This document shows, piece by piece, positions 37,101-47,300 of a stretch of 64,000 nucleotides of DNA. The position numbers were made by a program, and so were the translations under genes. The stretch is from Burkholderia sp. (GTDB lineage: Bacteria > Pseudomonadota > Gammaproteobacteria > Burkholderiales > Burkholderiaceae). The DNA is taken from NCBI GenBank assembly GCA_040954445.1, contig CP144362.1, forward strand, positions 434,001-498,000, written 5' to 3'. Position 1 is the first letter of the stretch; each line of letters opens with the position of its first letter. The notes under the pieces were generated by a model that saw only the letters and a list, made by a program, of their open reading frames with translations, was not told where the DNA came from and ran no database searches.

Positions 37101-40100
37101 ATCGGATCGCCGAGCCGCGTACCAGTGCCATGGGCTTCGACATAGCCAATTTGGTCCGGATCGATACACGCCTGGCGCAGCGCCTGCTCGATCACCTCGG
37201 ATTGACCGCGCACGCTGGGCGCGTAAAAGCCGGCCTTGTCGGCACCGTCGTTGTTGACCGCGACACTTCGCAGCAGCGCATAGATATGATCGCCATCCGC
37301 CACTGCCTCGCGGGCTCGCTTGAGCAGCACTACGGCCACACCCTCGCCGGCCACCAGTCCATCGGCGCGCAAGTCGAAGGGCTTGCAATGACCATCACTC
37401 GAGAAGTTCAACCCCGGTTCGTAGCGATAGCCCAGGCTATCGTCGCCAAACAAGCTGGCCGCGCCCACTAGGGCCGTGCGCACCTCGCCACTGCGTAGGC
37501 TCTGCGCAGCGGCGTGCATGCCCACCAGCGACGAGGAACAGTTTGCGTGCACCGCATAGCTGGGCCCGCGCAGGCCGAGCTGGTAGGACACCATGGTGGC
37601 CACGGTGCCGGGCTGGGCCAGTAGCCAGTTCACGTAGTCGTCCGAATCGCCCGGGCTGCCCGGTTCGGTTAGTTCGGCCAGCCGCAGGGGGCCGCCTGTG
37701 GCCATGTAGACGGCTGTGTCGGGAATCGCCTCGGGCGTGTAGCCGGCATCCTCGATCGCGGCCCAAGCGTGTTGCAACAGCAGCCGGAACGGCGGATCCA
37801 TGCGCGTCACCGTACGCGGCGGCAGGTTGAAGAATTCCGCGTCAAACTCGGCCTTGCCCTCGATGCCATAATGTACCGGAACGTATTGCGGATCGGCGAT
37901 CAGCGGCTCCGGAACACCAGCCTCGCGCAGCGCTTCAGGGCTGAACAGTTTACCGCTGTCGTGGCCGGCGCGCAGGTTTTCCCAGAACGCGCGGTGGTCC
38001 TCGGCGCCGGGGAAGTGGCAGGCGATGCCGATAATAGCCAGCGTATCTTCCGCAAGGACGGTTTCGGGGGTGTCGGGTTTCGGGGCTGAGGAATCGGTGG
38101 TTTCGCCCGGTGTCGAAACGGGTTGGACTTCGTCGAGATAAGCTGCCTGGGCAGCTACGCTGGTATGTGCGAAGACTTGCGCCACGCCGAATACTCGACC
38201 AAATTCGGCCTGGATGCGCTCAGCCAATAACACCGCCGCTACCGAGTTGCCTCCGGCTTCCATGAAGCGCTCATCACGGTCGACCATGGGTCGCTCCAGC
38301 ACTTCTATCCACAGCGCCTGTAGACGAGATTCGAGTTCTTGCCGCACGGCGTTACGGGGCGTGGCGCTGGGCGGTTGTGTATTTGCCTCTCTTTGTGCCG
38401 GCAATGCGCGGGCGCACAGCACTCTGCGATCGACTTTGCCGTTCGGCGTTTGCGGCAAGACCGCCGTGCCCAACCAAATCGACGGTTGCATGTAGGCTGG
38501 GACGCGATCGCGTAATTGCGCCTGCAAGACTTGGATCTGCACCGGGTCCAGCCAAGTATCTTCGTGCGTCCCCTTCGTCGGGACGCACCAAGCTGCAAGC
38601 TGTGAACCGTGCGCACCTTCGCGCAACACAATCGCCGCCTGCTTTACCAGTCCAGATTGCTCCAGCACCGCCTCAATTTCACCAGGCTCCACACGGTGGC
38701 CGTTCACCTTCACCTGCTGGTCAGAGCGGCCTCGATGCTCGAGTTGGCCATCGGCACGCCAGCGCGCTAGATCGCCGGTTTTGTAGAGCCTGCCCAGAGA
38801 GTGATCGATAAAGGCCTGGGCGGTGCGTTCCGGTTGGCCATGGTAGCCCTGGGCGAGGCCCGCACCACCTAGATACAGTTCGCCTTCGATGCCGATCGGT
38901 TGTTCTCGGCCTTCCTGGTCAAGCACATAGGCTTGCGTATTGGCGATTGGTTGTCCGATATGGATCGATGTGTCTTCTGCATCCAGCTTTGCCAGCGTTG
39001 ACCAGATCGTCGTTTCCGTCGGGCCGTAGAGATTCCACACCGTCGTGCCGATTTCGTCGAAACGCTGCTTCAGACGAACCGGCAGCGCTTCGCCACCGCA
39101 CAACACCTTCAGCCTTTCCGCGTTGTGCCAGCCGGCATGGAACAGCATCGACCACGTTGCCGGCGTCGCCTGGAGCAGCGTTGGGCGGACACGTTCCACT
39201 TCCGCCTTCAGGCGACGACCGTCGCGAGCGATCTCCGCCGGGCACAGCACGCATTCACCGCCGCCGATCAAGGGCAGGTACAGTTCGAGCCCCGCGATAT
39301 CGAAGCTAATCGTGGTGATGGCGAGCAGGCGATCGCCTGCCATCAGCCCAGGCTGCTCCGCCATCGATTGCAGGAAATTGCTCAGCGCGCCGTGGCTGAT
39401 GCGAACACCCTTCGGACGACCAGTGCTACCCGAGGTATAGAGTACATAGGCGAGGTCTTCTGGTTGAAGCGTCGGCAACGGTACCGATGTCAACGGCCCA
39501 ATAGCATCCGCTGCCCATACCGGCAATATACCCGCCAGCGCCTGAACTTGTGCCAGATGCAAGGTATCGCTAAGCACCGCGCTGGCACCACTGTCTTCGA
39601 GCATGTAGCGCAGGCGCTCGACCGGATAAGCAGGATCGAGCGGCACATAGGCCGCGCCCGCCCGCCAAATCCCCAACAGGCTCGCCAAGAGCCACGGGCT
39701 ACGCCCCTGGCACACACCCACGATCGATCCCGAGCCGATGCCTTGCGCATGCAAGCGCTGGGCTATCGCTGTGCCGTAGGCAGCCAGTTCAGCATAGCAC
39801 CAGCGCTGCTGATCGTCGCTTACGGCCCAGGCCTGCGCATTAGCTGCAACCTGGTGCTCGAACAAGGCCGGCACCGGCGTCAGCGCCCAATCCCGAACTT
39901 CGCCTTGCCAGGCTGCCAACCAAGCACGCTCATGCTCGCCACGCAACTCATGCTCGCCTAGCCGCTTCCGCGGATCGGCCAACACACCTTCGAGCAGGTG
40001 CAGATAATGGGCGAGCCAGCGTTCGATCGTGCTTTCGTCCCACAGCATCGGGTCGTATTTAAAGTACAAGACATAACCCTGCGCTCGCCGACGTATCTCC

Positions 40101-41368
40101 AGCACCAGTTCATACTCGCCTTCTTGGTAAAGCGCCTCTTCCCAGGTCCATTTCGATACCTCGGCCAGCGCCTCTGTATCCAGCATGTCGTGCATGTCCT
40201 GATATAGAAACGCCGCCTGGAATAAGGGCGAGGCCTCTCCGCCACTCAAGCCCAACTCACGCACCAGCGCGGGGAACGGATAAGCCTGCGCCATCGCATC
40301 GACGAGCTGACGCTGCAAGGCCTGCACGTCCTCGCCGAAGCCGCGCTGACCGAGCCCTCGCGCGCGCATCGGCAGCATGTTCACGAACATGCCCACCAGT
40401 CCGGCGCTAGCCGCGTCGCGCTCGTCGATCGCCATACCGACCACCACGTCGTCGCATCCAGCATGACGGCTCAGCAAGCCCTGGAACACCGCCAGCAGCA
40501 GGGTAGACGGATACACGCCATGATATTCGGTATAGGCATTCAAGGAATCGCCCAAGGCCGATAGTAACTCACGCCGCAGCGTTCTCCCCTTGAAGCTCGG
40601 CGTCGCGCTGCGCGGGCGATCCAGCGGCAAGCCCAGGCTGCTCGGCGCGTCCGCCATCTGCTCACGCCAGTAAGCCAGGCGCCGCGCCGCCTGGTCGCCT
40701 TGCAGACGGACGCGCTCGGCCTGGACGAAACCCAGGTAGCCGTCGCTACCGCTCGCGCTCGGCATAGCCTCGCCGTTCCCCAAGGCCCGATAGGCCTCGT
40801 GCAACCCAGCCAGCAACAGGCCTACCGATGCACCATCGACCACTAGGTGATGGACCACCAACAGGAACAGGCTTTCACCACCGCCGGAACCCTCCAGCCA
40901 ATGCGCCCGTAGTAGCGGCCCCTTGGCCAAGTCGAAGGGCTGCTCGATACGTTCGCGCAGCCAGTCCAGACGTTCGCTCTCACTCCACGCCAAACCGTCG
41001 TCCTGCTCCAGCGACAGGCCCGAAACCGATGCCATACGCAACCGCAGCGGCCCATCCTGCTGCTCGACCGAGGCACCCAGCACGGGCCAGCGCTCCAGCA
41101 GGCCGGCGCAGGCGCGTAGGAAGCGCTCGCGATCGAGATCCGCGGGCAGGCGCAGACAAAGCGGCACATTGTACGCCGCCAACCACGGATAGGCTTTTTG
41201 CAGGGACCACAGACCGCGCTGGGTTTCGCTCAGTTCGACGTCCGTCACGATACCCGTATCGGCAGTAGCGTCGGGCAAGCGCGCGAATGCTTCCTTGACC
41301 TGATCTACGCTGACTTTTCCGGCCTTGTACAAGGCGATCATTTGATCCAGGGTCATGAAAGCATTCAT
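22156..41368 (-). CDS. Gene B: hybrid NRPS / trans-AT polyketide synthase, one frameshift in this sequence
   Basis: With one base removed the protein is ~6403 residues: docking helices (1-40), C-A(Gly)-PCP (45-1080), KS-DH-KR-ACP (1105-2530), KS-KR-MT-ACP (2560-4240), KS-DH-KR-ACP (4290-5690), KS (5735-6330) and a C-terminal docking segment. As written, the frame from 41368 runs to 28151 but loses homology after 28597. The rest is in the frame ending at 22156. The G6 run at 28591-28596 (C6 on the coding strand) holds the extra base: without it the ACP joins the KS through a plausible Ala/Pro linker. The start ATG overlaps the gene A stop (ATGA). No AT is present. Confidence 0.88.
22270..24150 (-). 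other. Gene B last domain: KS of a split module
   Basis: The KS has Cys in ETACSSALV (residue 5911, codon 23635-23637), HGTGT and NIGHLE, so it should be active. It is followed by the flanking linker (LPTYAF near 22365) and a C-terminal helical docking segment (LLDQLIHRQISADEAVRLA, ~22180-22235), with no ACP. The partner ACP is presumably the first domain of gene C. Confidence 0.8.
24280..28490 (-). other. Gene B module: KS-DH-KR-ACP (KR lacks catalytic Ser)
   Basis: The KS has Cys in NTGCSSSATAI (residue 4449, codon 28021-28023). The DH is intact (HRILGRPTFP near 26600-26640, DAALQ near 26120). The KR keeps GGLGGLG (~25300), VLRD and the Tyr/Asn of DYAAAN. The conserved FSS is FAA: the residue 13 before Tyr, the catalytic Ser position, is Ala (codon 24928-24930, residue 5480). 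ACP motif DYGFDSITL (~24420). If this KR is dead, the DH needs a hydroxyl made by another KR. Confidence 0.8.
28591..28596 (-). other. Frameshift site in gene B (G6/C6 run)
   Basis: The frame upstream encodes an ACP (DYGIDSIL) and a Pro/Ala linker ending GAAEPAP. After this homopolymer it reads Arg-rich nonsense. Removing one C gives APAVAASCESGRASG, then DELIPAPEVELC, and then the KS start EIAVIGMSAQVPG. The apparent open-frame start at 28485 is a TTG inside the KS domain and is not a gene start. Confidence 0.88.
28650..33690 (-). other. Gene B module: KS-[ACP-like insert]-KR-MT-ACP
   Basis: The KS has Cys in DTACSSSLV (residue 2736, codon 33161-33163), HGTGT and NIGHLE. Its flanking linker contains an ACP-like insertion (31985-32235). 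The KR has GGAGGLG (~30800), FFSSMMSFG and YAAGC, with VLAD suggesting B-type. The C-methyltransferase has LEIGAGTGGT (~29575-29605). ACP motif DYGIDSIL (~28785). The predicted unit is alpha-methyl, beta-hydroxyl. Confidence 0.84.
31985..32235 (-). other. ACP-like insertion in KS flanking linker (gene B)
   Basis: Around 84 residues (3045-3128) separate the VLIVLSARSENALRG helix from the RLGDLAYTLQVGREPM segment, which adjoin in ordinary linkers. The insert resembles an ACP: LEQHIRLALAGLL helix, DESFEAYGLDAL, and a helix near SVAHLADEWLAS. The phosphopantetheine serine of GxDSL is Ala (codon 32111-32113, residue 3086), so it should not be modified. The second example in gene C has a different substitution at the same site. 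Confidence 0.72.
33780..38055 (-). other. Gene B module: KS-DH-KR-ACP
   Basis: The KS follows a PCP and has Cys in HANCSSSL (residue 1277, codon 37538-37540), HGTGT and NLGH; the usual Ala before Cys is Asn. The DH has HVMGGHKVLP (~36150-36182) and DAAVQ (~35665). The KR has GGAGGLG (~34830), FSSISALG and DYAVAN, with VLRD (B-type). ACP motif FGFDSISL (~33900). The expected unit is an enoyl extending the second glycine. Confidence 0.84.
36792..37330. repeat. Recombination tract, copy 1a (KS C-terminal half, gene B)
   Basis: This stretch is nearly identical to 47243-47781 in gene A (offset 10451). The left edge is sharp: flanking DNA differs at once outside the KS end. On the right, identity decays around 37320. 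Upstream parts of the two KS domains are clearly diverged, as expected from gene conversion or recombination between the two glycine modules. Confidence 0.75.
38130..41245 (-). other. Gene B NRPS module: C-A(Gly)-PCP
   Basis: The condensation domain has the full HHLVVDG motif (~40835-40855). In the adenylation domain the binding-pocket residues read from FDIAGLEL, LLQATPATW, VLCGGEAL and NLYGPTETTIW give DILQLGLIWK, a known glycine code; A10 is NGKVDR. The PCP has GGNSV (~38250). The A-domain DNA is nearly identical to that of the gene A module. It adds glycine to the chain delivered by the last ACP of gene A. Confidence 0.88.
38485..39470. repeat. Recombination tract, copy 1b (A domain core, gene B)
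   Basis: Near-identical to 48945-49930 in gene A (offset 10460), covering the C-terminal two thirds of the adenylation domain including the whole glycine pocket. Similarity continues at a lower level toward the C domain. Confidence 0.78.
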
Positions 41369-44300
41369 GGCGTGGTCTCGGCCAGCAGGGTGCGCGCCTG
41401 AGCATGGTTCAGGGCACCGTTTCGATAAGCTTGCAGCACGGACAGCACACGGTCAGGCACACTCGCTTCGGCTGGCGTACCGACCGAAGGCGAGTCCGCG
41501 CCCGTCAGCGGGATCGACTGGACGCGCGACAGCAGCGCGGCGTGCTGCTCGGCCAGATGCGCGGCGAGGCTGGCGATGCTCGGGTATTCGAACAGCAGCG
41601 AAGGCAGCACCACGACGCCGAGCAAGCGGCTCAGCTCCTCGCTCAAGGCCACCAGGCCCAACGAGGTGAGGCCCAGTTCACGGTAGCTGAGCTGCGGGTT
41701 TAGGGCCTGCACCGGTCGCTGCAACCTCATCGCCAGCCATCGGCACAGCCATTGAGTGGCCTGGGCGCGAGGTTCGGCACCGGCTTCTGCAGTGGCGGCC
41801 AGCACGAATCGCCATGCCGGCATGGCAGTTACCGTGGTCAAGGTAGCGATGGGCTCGGTAGCTACCGGCACGCGATGCCGGCTTACCGGGCTAGGCACCG
41901 ACGCGGCAAGGTGCCAGGGAAAATGCCGCCGGTCGAATGGGTAAGCCGGCAGGTGGCAACGCCGCGGTCGAACCGGGCCATAAAGCTTCTGCCAATCCAC
42001 CTCGGCACCTCGTATCCAGGATTCGGCCAGCTCGTCGAGGCCGTCTCGATTCGCCGCAGCGACCAGCGTCGTTTCCGGATCGACGCTGCCGCGCCACAGC
42101 CCGGCCATCGGCCGTTGTTCGGCCAGCGCCAGCAGCAACGCGCGCAGTTGCTCACGATCGCCCGCCTTGAGCACAGCGCGCTCGACCAGCGCGCTGCGAC
42201 CGGTCTGGCAGGTATAGGCTAGCTCGGCCAGGCTCGGCCTCGACTGCCCATGTCCAGCCTCCTCGTCGAGGAAGTCAAGCAGGCGGCGCGCGCTCCGCGC
42301 CAGCTGCAGCGCGCTGGCGGCGGACAAAGGCAACAGCACCTCCTGCGCACACTCCAACAGTTGCGGGCCGCGCTGATCGCCCTCACCCGGACCGTATTCG
42401 CGCACCACCATGTGTACATTGGTGCCGCTGTGACCGAAGGCGTTCAGTCCTGCATATCGCGGCAGGTCTGGCTCGCCCTCCCATGCCGTCGTCGCCTCGG
42501 GCAGGCGCAGCGCAGAGGCATTCCAGTCGATCAGGGGATTCGCCCGCTCGAAATGCAAGAGGCCCGGCAACTGGCGATGACGCAGCGAAAGTAGTAGCTT
42601 GATCAGCCCCACCACGCCGGACGCGGCTCCCGTATGCCCAATATGCGTCTTGCTGGTGCCGATCACGCAAAAACCCCGACGCGCCGTCACGCGACCAAAT
42701 GCGCGACTGATGGCATTGCCTTCCACGGCGTCGCCCAGCGAGGTGCCGGTACCGTGCACCTCGAAGTGGCTGATGTGCTCTGGCGCGATCCCATGGCGTG
42801 CCCAAATCTCACCCAGGAGGTCTTCCTGGGCCCGACCGTTGGGTGCCGTGATGCCGTTGCTGGTGCCGTCCTGGTTGCTGCCACTAGCCGCGATCACGCC
42901 GTGGATGGCGTCGCCATCGGCGATGGCCTGGTCCAGGCGCTTGAGCACCAGCATGCCCACCGCCTCGGAAAGCACCATGCCGTCGCCGGTGGCCTCGAAA
43001 CTCAGGCAGTGCCCCTGAGGCGAAAGCATGCCGGCATCGGCCAGGTGCCTCAGCCCCTCGACGCTCAGCGCAGAGGCCACGCCGCCGGACAACGCCAGTT
43101 GTATCTCACCTCGGCGCAGGCTCTCGCAAGCCAGGTGGATGGCCATCGCGCCCGACGAGCAGCCGGTATTGACCACCAGGGCTGGCCCCTTCAGGTCCAG
43201 CAGATAGGATAGCCGCGAAGCGATGATCGCCTCGGACGAACCAGAGAAGGAGCCCTGGAAAAAACCGCTAGGCTCGGCGCCGACAAATACCGCAGTGCGG
43301 CTGCCGCGCAGGCTGCGCGGATCGTAGCCGGCATCCTCCAAGGCCTTCCAGCCCTCCTCGAGCACCAGCCGTTGCGCCGGGCTCATGCCAGCGGCTTCCT
43401 CGTTCGACAGGCCGAAGAAGGCGGCATCGAAATAGTCGCGGCCCTGCAACGCGCCACCGCGCGGGCTGGCACCGTGCGCCGGGCGGCCATAGGCCTCGGG
43501 TAGCTCACGGATGCTGTCGTGGCCACTCAACAGGTTAGCCCAAAACGTGTCGGCATCCTCGGCATCGGGCACCTGGAGCGCCATCCCGATCACGGCAATC
43601 GGTGTGGGTCGGGCTGCTTCGGCAGCTGGTGGCACCGCTTCCGATACCGTTACGGGCGCGAGCACTGGCACCTCGACCACCGTAGATTCGGACGCCGCCA
43701 CTACCCCGAACTGACGCGGTACCATGGCCGCCTGCCCGTCACGCCGCTCGAGCACGTGGCGGCTCAGCGCGGCGATGGTGCTGTAGTCGTAGATCACCGC
43801 CTGGCCAAGCTGGACGCCCAGGCGCTGGTTGAGACGCTTGACCAGGGCGACACTGAGGATCGAATCAATGCCATAGTCGGAGAAGGCCGTCTCATCAGCC
43901 AGGCCAGCAGCCTCACGCTTGAGAGTTTCGGCGAGGCAGGCGCGGATCTCAGCGGCGATCGCTGCGTAAGGCACGACTTCACTGGACGAGACAGGTGAAG
44001 CGGATACAACCGGTTTGGCGACACCGGCTTTGGCCGGTACCGAAGAAGGCGCGGGGAGACGCGTTGCCGACGCGGACGCGAAACCGCCCGGCCGTATCAG
44101 GCCACGGCTTTGTGCCACCCATACTTGCTGTAACTCGCGGCCCGGGCCGTCCAGACAGACCGGGCGCATCCCTGCCTCGTCCAGCAGGGCCCGCCAATGC
44201 GCACTATCCAGCAGTGGCGAACCGGGAATGCGCAGTTGTGGATCGTCATAGAGCCACCAGCCTTCCAGCAAGCCGAAAGTCAAGGTGCCCAGCAAGCTCT

Positions 44301-47300
44301 TGCTGACACCCTCGTTGGCGATCAGCACGCCATGGCAGCGCAGCGCCGCCTGCACATGGCGCAAGGTGGCGCGGATGTCGTGCGTGGCATGTAGGCAGTT
44401 GGTGGCGATCACGATGTCGTAGCTGCCCGGCACGATGCCCTGCTCAGCCAAGGGCCGTTCGATATCGCAGCGACAGGTACGCAGATAGGGGTAATTAGCC
44501 AGATGGCGCTCGCGCGCCTGGGCTAGGAAAGCTTCGGACAGGTCGGTGTAGCAGTATTCGAGCATCGGCGCGCCGATCGCAGCCAGGCGCGGCAGCACTT
44601 TAGCAGTGGTGCCGCCGGTGCCGGCACCGACCTCGAGGACGCGCAGGCGCGCCAGCGGGTCGGCGGCGAGTCGATGGCGCACATAGACCTCGACCGTGTC
44701 GGCCACCTGGTGATTGAAGGAATCAGTCCAGGCGGTTCCCTGGTAAAGGCCGGCCACTTTACTCATGCTGCCGTCGGCGAAGATCACCGAGGTGGCACTA
44801 GTCCTGCCAAGCAGCACCGCGGGCAGGTGGCGCAGGCAGTCTTCCACCAGCAGCAAGGCGGCCCGTAGCTGCGGGTCCTTCAGGTAATCTGCCTTGTCGT
44901 GCTCCCAGTCCTGCCAAAGCGCATCAGCCTGCTCCAGGCTCAGGGCCTGCAGCAACTCGACACGTCCCTTCCGCGTGCGGATCCAGCCTTCCTTTTCCAG
45001 CATCTCGGTGCAGCACTCGTCCCACCAGCGCCTGTAGTCGTCGATCACGCCGAGCTTGCGGCGTAACTGCTCGCTTTCCCAGCTCACGCCCGCCTGATCG
45101 AACAGGCCCAGGTAGCGTAGTTGCGCGCACAACAAGCCACGCAGGCGCCGATCCAGTTCGGTCCAGTCAGGTGGCATCACGGTAGAACGCAACGCGGCGG
45201 CATCGAAGCCGTCGAGGAAGGACGGCGTGCCTGCAGTGGTGAGCACGACCACGTCGTCGACCGTGCTGGGCATCACATCGCGTACCGTGTCGGACGCCTT
45301 CAAGCAGATGGCCTGGTCGAGCATGCCCTGCCCCAGGGCCGCCACGAATCGTTCGAAGAACACGCAGGCCTCGTCGGCATGGATGCCGGTAAAGTGCCTG
45401 GCTAGGTCCTGCTCGAGCGCCGTGCCGGCCAGCGTATCCTGCCAGTAGCCCCAGTGGATCAGGCCGACGCGGAACGGCGACTGGGCGCGGATCAATTGCA
45501 CATAGCGATCGGCTGCGGCCACGCCGACGGCGTAAGCCGCCGAATTCCTGGCACTGAGGAAGGCGAAGGACTGCACCGAGGAGTAATAACAGAGGAAGTC
45601 CAGTGACTCGCCAAGCAGGGCTTGATAGAAATGCCGCGCGCCAAGCGCCTTGACGGCGACTGCCCCGGCCAGCGCGGTCGGACTCCAGCGTTCTGCGGGC
45701 GCGTCCGCGCCTCGATACATGGCCGAGAAGATGGCACCGTCGATAGTGCCGTGGATTTGCCTGGCCCTGGCCACGGCCTCGTGCACCGCAGTGGCATCGG
45801 TGAGATCGGCCTGGACATAGCCGGGCAGCAGAGCGCCCGCCTCCAGCACCTGCCGACGCGCGACCAGTTCCGGCGCATCGGCGCGGCTACGGCCCAGCCA
45901 GATCACACGGGCGCGATAGCGCTCAATCAGATAACGGCTGATCGCTATGCCCAACGTTCCGCTTCCGCCGGCAATAAGATAGACGCCGCCTTGCTTGAGC
46001 CCGCCGTCGCGCAGGCTTCCCCAGTTCAGGCGATCGAAGCGTTGCCGCCAGCGCTCGCCGCCGCTGAAACGCACGCGCTCGCCGCGATCGCTGGCCGGCT
46101 CGGCCCAAAGCTGCCACCAGCTGGATGCCGACCAGACGTCCGCATCCAGACTCAGGTGACGCAGCCGCAGGCGGTGATCGCCCTGGGCCAAGGCGTAAGC
46201 GAGGCCGCTCAGACCGCCGCCAGTCAATGCGTCACTGGCGTTCGCTTCGATCGTCACTAGGTAGAATTCGATGCGCTGTGCTGGTTGGCTTTGGCTCAGG
46301 GCTTGTTGCACGCGCAACAACTGCGCTTCAGCCGATTCCGGATGGCCGGGCCAGTTCAATGTTGACCCAGCCTCCTCAGCCAGGAAGACCACGCTGTCGG
46401 GCCAGGTGCCTTCCCGTAGTGCCTCGGTCAAGGCCTGTCCGTCGTCGAAGCTGTCACAGACGCGCTCTGCCTCGCCCAACCAGAGGTTTTCCCGACCAAG
46501 GCGGATCAGGCGCAGAGCTGCAGAAGGCCAGCGTCGCGTACACCATTCAAACAACTCATCGGCCCGAGCAGAAGCTTCCGGTGCCACGATGAGCAGCGAT
46601 GCTGGGGCTGGCACCTCCTCCACATCGGGCGCGGTAGCCGGCGTGGCTACCCAGCGGGGTAGATAGCTCATGCCATCCCACGAGCGTTCCGTCGCGAGCT
46701 CGGGTGATTCCGGACTCACCGCGCTCGCGGCGAGAGGCACCTCCAGCCAGTGACGCGTGCGCTCGAACGGATAAGTGGGCAGGCTGACCCTGCGCGGCCT
46801 CTGGCCACCGTGTAGCAGCGCCCAGTCCAAGGAAAGACCCTGCACCCACAGGGCGGCCAGCTTGTCGAGCTTACCCGCAGCCGCCCATTGCGCGAACAGG
46901 CGCGCCGAATCACCGTCGTTCTCGAAGGCGTGCAACACGGCATGGCCGCGGTCGCAATCGCCCTCGTGGCCGACCTTGCGTCCCGCGAGGTGGTCGGACA
47001 GTTGCCGGCGCAGAGCGCTCACGTCCTCGACGACAAAGGCCAGCCGATGCGTCATGCCGCGCCGACCGACTTGTAGAGTGTAAGCCAGGTCGCGCAGCGA
47101 CGGCAAGGAAGCCGAACTGTCGAGATGGTCGAGTAATTGCCGCTCGACGGCGTGCAGGCGCTCCTGGGTCCGTGCGGAAAGCACGATCAGTTGCGCGCCG
47201 TCTACGCGTGCCGCGACGGATTCCTCTAAGTAAGCCTCGAGGATCGCGTGGGTATTGGTACCGCCGATGCCGAAGGCGCTCAGCCCGGCCAAGCGCGGGC